Below are positions 23,901 to 38,600 of a DNA stretch of 64,000 nt, piece by piece; the first letter of the stretch is position 1, and every line of letters starts with the position of its first letter. The notes under the pieces are model-generated. The model was not told the DNA's origin, searched no databases, and saw only the letters and a program-made list of their open reading frames with translations. The position numbers and the translations under genes are program-made. Source of the DNA: Brugia malayi (lineage: Eukaryota; Nematoda; Chromadorea; Rhabditida; Onchocercidae); contig NW_025062479.1 of the NCBI RefSeq assembly GCF_000002995.4, positions 22,440,721-22,504,720 of the forward strand, written 5' to 3'.

Positions 23901-25137
23901 AATTTAAAAATTTAATTGAATTAAAAGTATATGCGACCTCCTTTTTTTTCACCATTTTTAAAATAGTATAAAAAAAAAATTGTCCGTTATATTTTACTTT
24001 ATTAATATAATTGTTTTGTTAGAAATTTAGAGTTAATAAATTTTTTTTGTAAATTTGAACAAGAAAAAAAGGCTTGAAATAATTTTTCAATTTTTCTCGA
24101 AATTAATCAATATTTTATCAAATTTAATTTGTTAAAAAAAATAAGTTAATAAAATATTTCCCATCAATAGTTTCTGATATTTAATAATTTCAGTTGTAAA
24201 AGATAAGACTTAAATTTACTACGGATGTTTGCAAATTTGTGTTAATTAAAAATTTTGAGAAAAACTATTGGCATGAAATAATTTTTTTGTATCATATTAA
24301 TAAATATTCTAAGAGCTTTTACAACGAAAGCGATAAAATTTGATTATTTCAGAAAAAATATCATAAAGAAAAATAAAAGGGAAAAAAAAAGAAAAGAAAA
24401 GAAAAGTAGAAAGAAAAAGGGAGGAAAAGTAAAAAAGAAAAAAAAGAAATAAAAATTTTTAATTGACTAGATTGTCCATACCAAAGATTAGCTGTTTGTT
24501 TAATTAATTAATTAATTATTATTATTATTATAATATATTAAAGGAAAGAAAAACGAAAAATGTAAAAAAAAAAAGAAATCTAATTTGATTAGAAATATTA
24601 GAAATGATAATTCGAATTTAATACAATGAATAATAAGTATGTAATTATAACGATAATAATAATATTAATAGTAATAATAATAAAAATAATAATAATACTC
24701 ATCTAGCAAAATTTAAAATTACATTTAGCAACAAACACAAATTACATTACACATTCAATTATTGACAATGATACATATTCATTGTTTGAAAATTTTTCAA
24801 ATAAAAATCAAATACTTATTTAGAGGTAGAATAGTAATCAATATTTTGCCCCAAATAAAAAAAAAAAAAATTATTGATACTTTGGTATTTTTCTACAAAA
24901 AGCACTTATAATTTAATGATATCAACTTCTTATGATACTAAAATACTTGAATTAATTGCTAATATTACACTTTTCAGTTAGAAATAAAATATGAACGATT
25001 TGAGAATTATTTTTAAAAATTAATATTTAAGAAAAATTTCTGATATAAAGTTTCTTTTTTCGTTGATAAAATTGTAATTAAGTAGAGAAAATACCTGAGA
25101 AATATACGGGGCTGAGAAGAGTATATGTTATTAATAG

Positions 25138-25187
<50 letters not shown>

Positions 25188-25658
25188 TAACAGCAATAAT
25201 AATGTTATCAACATTATAATTATTACTCAAATTGAGAGAAGCATATGAGAAAACATTACCATTTCGTTTAAATTGAAAAAAAAAAAAGACATCAAATGAA
25301 AATAAATAATATGTAACATAAATAAAACTACTTGGCATATAATAATAATTTCTATCTCTCTTTATCTTATCTTTGCTCATACTTTTTTTTTTCTTATTAT
25401 TTTTGTCAAAAAATTAAAATACTTCGATAAAGATATTTTAAAAGTTTTTTTTTTTTAAAAAAGTTAACTTCTCATTCTCTATTAGTGTAAATTAGTTGAA
25501 AAACGGTACCAAGAAAAGGAAAAAATATCATCATCATACAAAATTAATTTCATTAGTAAAATGAAATTGTTTTTTTTTTTCTTGAAATGAATGATTGTTC
25601 TGTTAAAACTTTTTTTTATAAAAAAAAAAAAAAAAAACTTTTTCTCTTCCCTTTCTAC
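20970..25658. other. Convergent intergenic region, LHPP / zinc-finger gene
   Basis: About 4.7 kb without a supportable gene. It contains A/T runs, purine-rich stretches (23385-23470, 23582-23770, 24358-24455), short TAATAA arrays near 22071-22090 and 24650-24695, and a longer TAA array at 25141-25185. Listed frames here (22475-22702, 25078-25380, 25587-25835) are homopolymer or array translations. Confidence 0.5.
25141..25185. repeat. (TAA)n microsatellite
   Basis: About 15 uninterrupted TAA units. It lies between two convergent genes. Confidence 0.85.
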
Positions 25659-25664
25659 TTTATT
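25659..25664 (-). terminator. Poly(A) signal of the zinc-finger gene
   Basis: Minus-strand AATAAA about 70 bases after the TGA at 25733. A long A run (T run on the transcript) lies between stop and hexamer. Confidence 0.5.
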
Positions 25665-25688
25665 ATTCTGTTTTTGTTAAAATATACC

Positions 25689-25721
<33 letters not shown>

Positions 25722-25732
25722 GTTTTTTTTTT

Positions 25733-28700
25733 TCAAACGGAAGACTCGCTGAGCATTGCTTTGACTGTTTTCAGTTGCTCACAAGCTTCCTCCCTGAACC
25801 TTGTTACGGATGAATTAATTCCGGTTTGTAGTTGAACCAATGTATAAATACTGTTTAATGCCATTTCCAATTGCTTCTCTAATCGTCCAACACGTGTATC
25901 CAAACCAGTCAATAACTGAAATTTTTCATTTTTTTAAAATTTTCTTCCTTTTTCTTTTTCTTCTTGCTTAGTTCAATTTTTCTTTTTTTTTTTTAATAAA
26001 AAATGAAAAATTCATAAGCAAAAATTTACCAGTACTAAAAAAAGATAAATAATTTAGCTATTTAATAAGAAAGAAATTACCTGCTCAACACGTGCCGTAC
26101 TTTGAGCTGATCGTAATTCACCGATCATTGATTTAATTTCCTTAATTTCCTGATGAACCGGTGCCGATGAAGGATTTTCATTCTGAGAATTTCCTGGTTC
26201 GGCTGAAGTGCCACAATCAGAGCACTTTTCAACCTGATCATCAGATGAAATTGAACTACCAGGTGGTGGAAAGCCATGATTCAGTGTCATATGCACTTGT
26301 AATGATGAGCCTAAGAAATTGAAATCATATCAATATTATGGTTATCAAATTATCAATTAATATTATGATTATCAAATTATGAGTTATAATATTGTGATGA
26401 TCAAATTATCAGTTATAATGTTATGACTTGATCGTTTCTATTCATTCAGATTACTAAGCTAGAATTCCTCTCTGTTCATTTAATTAAACTTTTTTTTTTT
26501 AATTTAATTTATTAAATGAATAGATTATCTTATCAAATGGATTGATTTGTGTCCAGCATATGTGATTGTGATGTGATATGATTTTATTGCATTGCAATTT
26601 AAATGTTATCTCATTTATAAGAATAAAGTTTTACTCTCCATTATGATTATCTTGCTTGAGATAAATACTTTTCAAACCACAGAAATAACTTTTTGTCTAT
26701 CTTTCAAATTATTTATATGAAAATTTTTGTTTTTAAAATTGCTATTATTTATAAATAAATTTTGGTATAAGTCAATGAGAGACAAATAATTTGATTTTGT
26801 TTAGAATACTACTTATAAAGGTACCATTTAATGAATTGTTGATTGAAATTGATTAAGAATTAATTACAACCACTTATTTTTTTCTTGATCAGATTTTATG
26901 TATTGCAACAATTTCCCTTTTTTAATTGTCTTAATTTTTTTTTTTTGTGCTCATATAATTTTCCGGAATATTCTTAAATGGTGGTTCAGAATATCCTCAC
27001 ATACCGCATTCTGGAATGCCTTCATATAATTTTTCAAAATGCTATTATGCAGTCTTTCAGGATATTCACACATAATTTTCCGGAATATTCTCATATGGCC
27101 TTTCAGAATGCTCTCAGATAGTTAGTTACTCGGAATGATATGAATTATTTCTAATGTAAAAGGAAAAAAACAAAAAAAGAAGAAAATGAAGGGAAAAAGC
27201 TTTTAGCGAATACTCTAAGTTTTTTTTCTTTTTTAAGTATTTATAATAACTTTTACTTTATCTAAGAACTGCAATCTTTAGAAAACGGAAAAAAACAAAT
27301 CTATAAAGAAACCTTTACGGAAATGTTTGCCACATTCCGGACATTGAGTTCGTGTATTATTAGCCATATGAGCGATCAGTGAGGTAAGATGCTCGTTAGT
27401 ACTAATATTGTTGAGCGGTGATGACGTACCCTCGTCACAATCCAATTCACCACCGCCCATTCCAGTATGTTCATCTATCATCGGATCGACAGCCGGTTTC
27501 TCGCCTATAATCTTCTGTATAAATTCCGTTTTAGTTCATGCTTCATTAAATTACTAAATTAAAAATAAAATTTGTCATTTAATGAATACTCAATGAAAAC
27601 AAAAAAAAAAAAATTTTTTTTTTCTTCCTTTCTTTTTTATTAAAACTGAAAACGGAAAATTGTAATAAAATTCGATTATTTGTTTCTTTTTTTTTTTTTT
27701 TTTAATATTTTTAAATGACATATAAAAAGTTATTCATCATTTTTGCATTAGAAAAAAAGAAAGAAAATTATTATTAGCATGCATACAATATATTAATCAA
27801 AAAATGTTTTTGATTTAATTTATGAATTACATATCGAATTAATGAATAATTTCATCTTATTTCCTCATATCCATTTCTAATTTCAATTTTAATCAGTCAA
27901 AAAGCCTTGAATCTTTCCATCACTTTTTCAATTCTTTTTTTTTTTTTGCTTATTTTCAGGCATTAATAAAAAAAAGAAACAAACATAATTATGCATAAAT
28001 TAGTAAGAGTAACGAGCAATGCTAATAAACAAATGAATAATTAGGTGCCATCATCAATAACATAAACCTATGCATTCAATTATCAAATTAATAATGTTTA
28101 TATTTCTCAACTATTTCAATATTATATAAATTCGAAAAAAAAAAAAAAATGAAATCTTAAAAAATTTCATCTAAATTTAGCAAATTTTGTCAGCAAAAAA
28201 AAAAATTCTTGTTTAAACAAAGCAAAAAAAAAAAAAAATTCGCATTTTATTTAAACAAAAACAAAAGAGCTCTTTTCAAATTTTGTAGAATAAAATGAAA
28301 TTGGTTGAAAAAAATAAATAAATAAAAGAACACTGTGATATAGTGTATAAAATTGAAACTATGATAGCTAAGTATTTTTGCTTGATGGAAGAAACTGTTA
28401 TAAAATAAAATAAAATAAAATCTATTCTAAAATTTATTTTACAGAAAACAGAAATGGTGAGAAAAAGAAAAGAATTGATTCTGTTGAAAAATTAAACTCA
28501 GATTAGAAAATTCAATTCTCGCATTTGAGCTAAACAATTAAATATAAAATAATTGCAAATTTTAATCAGAATTTTCTTTCTTTTTTTTTTTTTTTTTTCA
28601 TCAAAAATGCAAATAAATTATGTACTTATGGTACAAATTTATCAGAAATACTAACAGAGAAAAAGAAAAAGTGACATCACTGTGTATCTTTTTAAATAAT

Positions 28701-31700
28701 TCAAAATTCAATTATCAAAAAAGAAAACTTTTTGGTAAGTAAAACATTTCAAACTTAGCATTACAGACGTCTTTAATATCTCTCAATTAGCATCTGTTTT
28801 AAATCAAAATTTTTCACTAATGTTCTGATGTCATCAACTTACCTACATATAAAATCAGTCAATTTACCTTAAAAAGTCAACTTTTTTTGCAAAAAAAAAA
28901 AAAAAAAAGTTGAAAGTACTTTTGGAATTGAAAACCAAAATGATAATAAAATTTGCATAACTAAAATGATTTAAATTCTTCATACTGTAACTTACGTTAT
29001 CATAATTCTTGGTTAAAATTAGACCGAACAAAAATTAAGTCAAGCATATCTCAACTTTTTAATTATTGCACATTTTTATAAATATTTACTTTACTTTAAA
29101 TTACCTCTTACGGATTGATTTAACAATTACAAAGAATAAATCCTTCGTTTACTATTATTTTTTTTAAAAAATATTTTAAGCACTCTTTTATTGAAATGAC
29201 ATTTACATTTATAACGTTTATCCTTTAATCTAAATACTCGGTGAAATACTATAATAATAGAATATTGTAATGCTGTTGAATAGATTCCTTTTCAACAGAA
29301 AATGTTAAATAATATTTTATTTTATGATTGTATCAATGAGAAATAGAAAATATATTCTTCAATCATATGCTAATTTATTATTAAAAATAAGTTTTATTAA
29401 GTTAATTTATAACAGATCAAAATATTTGATATAATCATAACAACAATGCATTTTGTTCTAATTTTCTAATTTTTATATATCTCATTTTGTTTCATTTTTA
29501 TTCTAACTTAGTCTAAAATATTTACTCTATCCCAACTAGATAAGCCTAAACTTTATTGAATTCTAGTTTAGCTAGCTTAAAACTAATCATATATTTATCA
29601 CTTTCTAATCTATCAAATCATTAATTCTCTTATATTACGATCCTAATTAAACTTTTCACGCTTACAATTTAATTCTTAATTATTTCGAATTTACAAGTAT
29701 TAACCTTTATCACTTATTTAACAATAAATTTATTATTGAATTGAATTATCCTTCAATTCATTTTAATCCTTCTTAATTCCACTATATTTAATTATTTTCA
29801 TGTTTATTCATATGTATAAATATTTTATTTTACTTCCTTCTTTGTCCGTTTAATGAAATTACAAAATAGAATAAAATTTTCATTAGCGTTTGCGAGAAAT
29901 TATAACAATCGAATAAAGTGATAAAATGATATCTTTCAGCTCATACTGTAAGCTTTTTGCCATTATTTCATTTGTACCACTGTATGTTTCTAAATATAGC
30001 TGAAATATACTGTAAACTTTTAAATTCTTATCATTTCAATTTTTATAAAATTTTTTCTCGAACATATCACAGATATCTTCTTGCTTTACTTCAACCTTTG
30101 AACCAATACTGAGTGAATGATAAGAAATAAGGAGAGAGAGAGACAAAGAGAGAGAGAGACCAACAAAAAAATAGTATTCTTATCATTTATTCCAATTATT
30201 TATCAAATGTACGGTAATGTGGAAAAGGTATTGAGTATACTGTAAATCTATGAAGACAGCTTAGAATAAATAGTTATGCTGAAAATTAGTTTAATTTTGT
30301 TAATCCTAGAATGTTACTTCTCCTATTTCCTCTCTGATTAAAAAGATTTATTTTTATAAATTTATGTTTTCATTTATTCAAATCTTACAATATCATGTTT
30401 TTTTTTTTTTTTTTTTCTTTTTTCATATTGATAACTAATAATGTGAATAAACAAAAACTTTTTGTACTTTCAAATGTAATTTAGAAGATTCAAAAAAAAA
30501 AAAAAAATTGAAAAAAGAAGTACAGTTTATTTTCGTTTAAAAAAAAGAGAAGCAAAACAAAAACATAATAAAGCAAAATAATGATAATTTTTTTTTCTTT
30601 TTCTTTCAAAAAATTTCTATCATTTTATCATCAAAAATTTTTTCTTTTTCTTTTCTTTGTTTTGCACAAAAATAATAATTTTCCCTACAATAATCACTTA
30701 GATCATATGAAACAAAAAAGAAAAAACCATGAGAAAATTTCAATTATTTTATCATTCTTAAAATTTTACATATATTTATCATTTCTAACATTACTGATAT
30801 TAGGAAAAAAAAGAAGAAAAATAATCCCAATTAATTAATTAATTAATTATATTTTATTCTTATTTTAATGATCATCTTGTAAAATTTTAGTTTATTATTT
30901 CAAACATTACTAATATTAAGAAAAAAAAAAAAAAAAAAAAAAAGGAAAAATAATCTCAATTAATTAATTAAACTTTATTCTCATTTCAATGATTATCCCT
31001 TAAAATTTTAGTTTATTTATGCTTATCATAAGCAATGTTGTAGCATTATTATCTTAAAAGACAGACGATTACAACACAACAATGACGAATGAACCGAAGA
31101 ATGGCGGCACGGCAACAATGCCAATTGCAGTTTATTACAATAAAATGATTGTTCGGTTTCGTTTTAAATTTCGTTTCATTTCATTTCATTTCAAAGAGCT
31201 TTTAACTAACTATTTCAACGATTCAAATTACACATTAGCACAGTACAAAAGTTTTAAAGGAAGTCATTTGAAGTTAAGTGAAAAGTCATTTGATAAATTC
31301 ATTCAGTTAAATCCGATAGCGTAATAGTATCATCTACACTGATTACATAACTATATATACATGTCAAGTATGTGTATGTGTATATCTGTGTGCATTAATG
31401 TAAAGTTGTATTATCATGATAGTGAAAATTGTAATAATAATAATATTAATTTAACTTAATTTAATTTAAAAGTATAAGTATAGTAATATACTTCAATTAT
31501 AAGTATATATTATAATGCATTAACTTATATTTAACAATTATAAATGAGTAATAAAATATTATAATCGAATAAAAAATTTCCTTTCCGTTTTTTTCCTTTC
31601 TAATTCTTAATTGAAAATATGAATGTAATAAGTTAGTTTGGTATTAAAAATTGGAAAAAAAAAATTCAAAGTGGTAGATGAAGAAGAAATTAAAATAATT

Positions 31701-34700
31701 AATTGACAAATAGAATTGCATATAGGATTTTATACTAATGTTAAATTTGAAATAGTTTAAAATCATGATTTATACAAAAGTAATTATACTTATTCAAGAG
31801 ATGGAAAGCATGCAAGAGATCTGTTAAAATTATAATTGTAATAATTTTAGCAATATATTAAATTTTTAATTACTAACCATGAACCGTAAAAATGGATTCT
31901 TCCTCAGGTGAAGTTGACCTGAGATCCATGCTGCCCGTATCAAGGCCAAGAGACATAAATATTGAACGACCCTTATCATTCTCATCATCCATTGCTTCCT
32001 AAAAATTATCATCTTTTATAAAGTTTGAAATTAACTAAAAAAAAAAAAAAACAGTTAATTTCATAATTCAAATAGGACCACTTAGTTTCAATTAATTCAA
32101 AAATAAATTTAACAAGCAGAAATAAAATTACATCTTTCTGTGCGGGTAAATTAAGCGGATTCTCTGAGGTACCGGAAGTCAATACTATCATGGATTTTTC
32201 GAGGAAATCAACAGCTGCGGGATCTTTCACCGATTTTTTACCCTGTAATTAATTCACACTACAGTTTTGAGTATCCTCAGTTTGCAATTGAAAAAAAAAA
32301 AAAAAAAAAACGATTTAAAGTTTCATTTAAAAATTTCTCTAACCTATGGGCAAAAAGATTTGATTTATTATAATTGAAAATTCTATCAAATAAATTCTAA
32401 CTTAAAGAGCCAAACCTTTTTAATTATAATATCATCTTTACCAATGTAGGCATTCTGCTCTTGTTTGTGATGTTTCAAAATATGTTTCGTTAAATTTCCT
32501 GAAACACAAAATTTTTAGTTATTCAGTTATTTAAAGATGCATAATATAACATAAATTAACCTGACAAATTTGATAAAATAAAAATTATCCGAAATTTATT
32601 ACTGAAAGAAACAAAAATGAGAATAATTATTCTTAGCAGATTGACCAAAATAAGTGTTTAAAAAAGTTTTAAAAAGTAAAAAAGAAAGAAAAAATAATTG
32701 AAGTTCCATTGATATATTTCAAAATATCTTTTCGTTTTTTTTTTTTTTTTAAGAATGAAATATTTTTTTTATTCTGAACAATTATTTTAATGATTTTATC
32801 AACATAAAATTTTCCGTTTCTTATTATTCATCATGAAATGATGCAAAAAAAAAAAAAAAAAAGAAATTTCGAAAAATAAATTTGAATTTTTTTATATTTA
32901 TAAAAGTAAGATTTCACTAATTGATTACAGCAGATTTGTGCAATAGGAACAAGCTGTAGCACATAGAAAAATTGAACTGTATGATTAATTAATTTATCCT
33001 TAGACTTAACTAATTAACTATTTTTTTTTTTCTGTCTAAATTCATACTGCAAAGATTATCCGTTCAATTTACGTAATATAAATGTATTACAGCAAAAGAA
33101 AGAGCAGATGTTACACAAATGAATCACATTATATTTGAATTTCACTTTTAAATTATAAATTTACCAATTAAAAAACTACAAATGTTGAGAAGAAAATTGA
33201 ATTAAAAGAGCCATACAAAGAGTAAATTTAAAAAAAATTGCATTTAAAAATATCGCTTATCTGATAGTTTGATCAATGCAAAAGAGTAGTTTTAGCATTG
33301 GTTAAACTTGTAAAACTTATATAATGAATATTAGAAATGAAATATTTAATTATCAATAAAAAGAAATGTTAAATTTAGAGAAAAAAAGAAATAAAAATTG
33401 AAGTAATTCAAAAATACTTTCTGAAAAGAAATAAATAAAAATACTTCATAAATCACAAGCAAATTGTTGGCATTCATTTAATGATTAATTAACAAACTAA
33501 TATGATAATCTAATCATTTCCATTAATCAAACCTATCTAATCATCAATAAATGTTTTTACATAAAAATTTACTGTATGATAAATAGAAACGAATACAATA
33601 ATTACAATATTATTAGAATTTGATAGTATAATGCAATTTAGTAATAACTAAAATTTATTAATTTATAAGTATACGATGCTGCGATATAAACTATATCATT
33701 ACTGAAATTCACTAAATGTTAAATAAAAATATACTTTTAAAGTATTTGAAATGGAAATATATATTATCTATTATTAATTGTCATTTTCAATAAATTAATT
33801 ATCATTTTCATTTTCAATATATTAATTATCATTTTCAATAAATTATCATTTTCATTTTCAAATATATTAATTATCATTTTCAATAAATTAATTATCATTT
33901 TCAATTAGTTTTTTCTTACTTCTTTTTTCTTGTCTACTTGTAAAATTGTCACGACTGTCAAAGAATAGATCACGTGCTTTAACTTTATATAAACATATAT
34001 GTTTTAATAACATTCATTTCAAATAATAATTAATAATAATAATAATAATATATTATTATTATTGTTATATTTCCATTTATATATTATTATAAATAAAATA
34101 TATTTATAAATAAAATGAAAAAGATTATAGAATATTTAAAATCTTAATTATTTAATCATTATAATCTAACAAAATATATTATACAAACAAACGGATTATT
34201 AAGAAAGACTTGTAATGGCATTAATCATTAAACTTTATTATCGATTAAATTATTGATCGGCAAATTAAGCTTGAAATTTTATATGCAATTTTACAAATAA
34301 TTTATTATGTTTTCAATGAAAAAGAACAAAGATCATTGTAGCAGAATAAATTATCGTGTAATTGATCTATCATTCGTAAAATCAAACAATAAAACAAAAA
34401 GAAAGAAAATTTTTATTATTAAACATATTTTTTACTAATTGGAACTAATTTTTTTTCTACAATAAATTTATGAATAAATAGAGAATATAAGATAAGTTTT
34501 ATTTTTTGCATTTCTTTCTCCCTCTTTATCATCTTTTTTATCACATTTCATACATATAAAATTTCTTCCATCTTCCTTACATTGTTTCTAAGTGTTCATT
34601 TAAACGATGACAAAGTCCAAATCTCTTATCCGGTCAACAAACATTATTATCACCAACCAAATGCAGGTATAATAAAATAAATACAGGTTTCGAACAGAAA

Positions 34701-34852
34701 TTTCTCTTTCTTCCCGATTATCATTGAAACCATTTCCCTTGTCCACCACCACCTCCTCCTCCTTTTTCTCCTCCTCTTCTATCATATTCATCACTAACCC
34801 AAAATATTTGATAGTACTTTCTACAAATGATGACCGTTTTGTCCTGTCCTGT

Positions 34853-34883
<31 letters not shown>

Positions 34884-35564
34884 TGTCTTTCGTCTCATGG
34901 TAGTGGTTATTGTCATCACCAAAATGACCGAAGGCAAAAATTTTTGCATGATGGTAGTAAGTAAATGCATGAATGCAAACAAGGAATATAGAAGGAAGGA
35001 AATATAGTAGATGAAAAATTGTAGACAAAGGATAGGAAATAATCACCTGTAAATTGATGAAAATTATCGTTAAATTCTATTCTTTCATCTCCTTTGTAAA
35101 TTTACAAAATTATGCATACTTTTAATAATTCTTATTTCTTTAAAAATATTCATTTTCAGTTTTATTTAATTAAAAAGAAAAGAAAAGAAATTACAAAAAA
35201 TTAACTATTACTATTATCATTATTTCATATTTTTTTCATTCTTAATTTCATATACCAAAAAAAAAAAAAATATCAACTGATCATTTTAACCAACTTTCGA
35301 GGAGATATAGTAGATGAAAATGTAGACAAAGGACAGAAAGACAAAAGATAGACAATCGATGACAATCATTTATGAATGAAAATGACTGTCATCAATACTA
35401 TCAATTATCAACTATTTAAAGAAAAATAAAAAAAAAAAAAAACGAAAATGCTTCTAAGATATTCATTTAGCATTTTATCTATTTTCTTTCATCAAAAATA
35501 TTAATCTTCCCCGATCATCTTCAACTTTCTTTTACTATTTACAACTATTATTTTACTTGTTTCT

Positions 35565-35600
<36 letters not shown>

Positions 35601-38600
35601 TTTCTGTCATCAAAAAGGGGACACACTGTTGTAGTAGAACATTTTGATAATGACAATTCTTATTTACAAAACCGGATATACCGATATATACTGGTGAGAA
35701 TATACAAATTTGATTACATGCAATAAATTGCACAAAAGGCGAATGCACTGTACTTTTCCTCCTACCGATTATTAGTAAATAAATAAATAAATATATATAT
35801 ACATGCTTCTCTCTCTCTCTCTTTATGTTTGATTATTTCATAAAATTATTTTTCAAAAAAAAAAAAAAAAATTAATGGTCATAAAATGTACAAGCATATT
35901 TAATATTAGTCAAATTTTGAAATAGTTAAAATTTAAAAAAAAATTTTGATTTTTCAAATATATATAATTAATTATTCATTTTATTTTACTTATTCATTAT
36001 TCATTTTCTATTCCTATCAATTAATATTGATAGGAATAGATATAATTCGTGATTATTTTACATTTTTTTTTCTTTTAAATACAAATAATTAAAAAAGTAA
36101 ATTATTGACATTTCATATAAAAATCTAATATATCATTTTAATTAAATACATACATATTTTGTAAATGATTTATTATTAATATCATGAGAAATGAAGAAAA
36201 CAAAAAAAAAATTCTTTTTTTCTTTTTATTAATAAATTAATGTAACAATTACAGTTATACTTATTTATTTTACTTCTTTGATGATTAATTAATTAATTAA
36301 AAAATTTACTTAAGAAGTTTTTTCTAAAATAATGATTTCATTCATTTATTGATTCATTTAAAAAGATATTATTATTGTTATTACTACTACTACTGCTACT
36401 ACTACTACTACTATAGAAAGAGATTTGAATTGAGAAAAATCCGGTTCATCTTCGATTCCTTTTGAATAGAGCTTATTTACTATGACAATTATCATCAATA
36501 TAGTTAATAATGGCAATTTCTTATTGCTGATCATTTTCTAATAACTCTTCTTTACTATTGTCCTAGCAAACATTTTACTTTTGGTTAGTTTAATGTATGG
36601 AAAATGTTAAGGAAAAATGATTGTAACAAATGATAATCATTACTAAATGATTGTAATGATAATGATGATAATAGTAGCAATCATTATGAAAAGAGTGATA
36701 AGGTTTGAATGATAGAAATGATGATAATAATAACATTATTGCTACTGATAATGATATGATGATGATGATAAATAACTTCAAAATATTACAAAAGAAGCAG
36801 ATTTTAAAATGTGATTTAAAAATTTTGCCGACAGCAACTTTTACAAAGCAAAAAACTATTTTAATGAAAAGTTTAATGAAAAAAAAAATCATTCCAGTTA
36901 CAATTTTGATTTTGTAATTTGAAAGAAATGTTAGAATTACTTATTTAAAAAGTTTAATACTAATAATTGAAATAACATATTGGTTTATAATAATTTGCAA
37001 ATATAAAATTATATCATTATTATATAAAATATTAGAGTAAAAACATACAGATTAATTGTTAACCACTAGTTGTTTTAAACATTTGAAAGTGTATGAATTT
37101 GCAAACTTTCATTCTTTTTAATTGTTGAAGTTAATCATCTAGACAGTGATAATTAAATTATCAAATAATCAAGGAGTATAATTAAGTAAGCATACAAAGT
37201 AGAAATAAACATCAAATCTTGATATATTAAAGATAATTAAAAAAAAAAAAAAACAGGATAAAAGTTTGCAAATTAAACTTTAATTATTACAGTGATATAA
37301 TTGATACATTAATATTTTTGGTTACATTTTGCAAGAAATACAAACTAACCAGAAAGTGTGAAATAACAAAGACAAACTGAAAATGAATTTTAAAATTCAT
37401 TCAAATTAGATGTGATTAAAAAAAATTCTTCAAAAATTCTTCAGGATACCCACCAACAAATTAGCTTAAAGATTTAAAAGTATTGGTCAAAGTTCAAATT
37501 CATATTTTAGTAAGTGTTAGAATTGAAAAATCGATTCCAAAATAAGTATCGATAAATGATTGATAAATTATTATCTATAAATTAATCAGTGCTGAATGAT
37601 GTGGAAACGATAAATTTAAATAAAACGAAATTATTAATAATTTACTTTTACAATTATTAATAATTGTAAAAGTTTCCACCTTACTCAATTTTTTTTTTTT
37701 TTTTTTTTCATTCTTTTTCTTTCTCATATATTTTGTTCTAATAATAGAAATAAATCAAACTGAATTTATTGAGCGATTTAACAAATTCTTCACAACATCT
37801 TAAATTTAAATCGATATTACTGAAAGTAAAAATTAATTACAATATAGTATGTATGCATAAGTAATTTGCCATCAAATAACGAATATTTAATGAATTATAA
37901 ACTAACTCTCTGCTATATAAGTGTAATTACTATTAAAAATTTGATAATTTCAAATTTATTTTGCAGCTGCAAGAAAAAGCCAAAAAAAAAAAAAATCAGC
38001 GCAAATCTCTGTGACAACAATTTAAGAGAAAATCTAAAATATTAAAGAAAAGCATTTTCAAATTTAAGTTGGATAAAAAGGCAAAAAAAAAACATAGTTA
38101 TTAAGAAAAGATGAGAGAAAAATTGACAATTTTCTAAATAAACTGCTTACTTTTGTTTTGACTAAAAAAAAAAAAAAAAAGTTGAATAAGCTGAAAATTA
38201 TAAAAAGTCAACAAAGAGAAAAAAAAAAAAACAATTGTAAAAAATTTTCAATTCTTTTTTTCAAAAATGTTTAAAATTCTTTTTGTTTTTTTTTTGTTTT
38301 TTGAAAATTAAATTAAAAATAAGTTTCTCTCTTTTTCGTTCATTGAAAGTTTGAAACAAGAAAGAAAAAGAAAAAAGAAAAAGAAAAAAGAAGAAAGATT
38401 TAATTTTCATGGACAAAGCTAAACAGCTAAAATAGAAAATAAAGAATATTTTCTTTTTCTTTTTTTTCTTTTTCTACCTAATTACATATATGTTAATTGT
38501 TTGCATTAATTATTTATTAGTTATAATTCATTTAATTATTTTTGTTAATTGTGTGTTTACTGCTTTTTCTTCTTTGTTACTCCAACTGTCTAATCAGTTC

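Noticed and set aside
34600..35046. 148-codon minus-strand frame in the long zinc-finger intron
   Set aside because: Its centre is a translation of the TGTCC minisatellite (Thr-Gly repeats), and the rest is AT-driven; no splice logic or domain.
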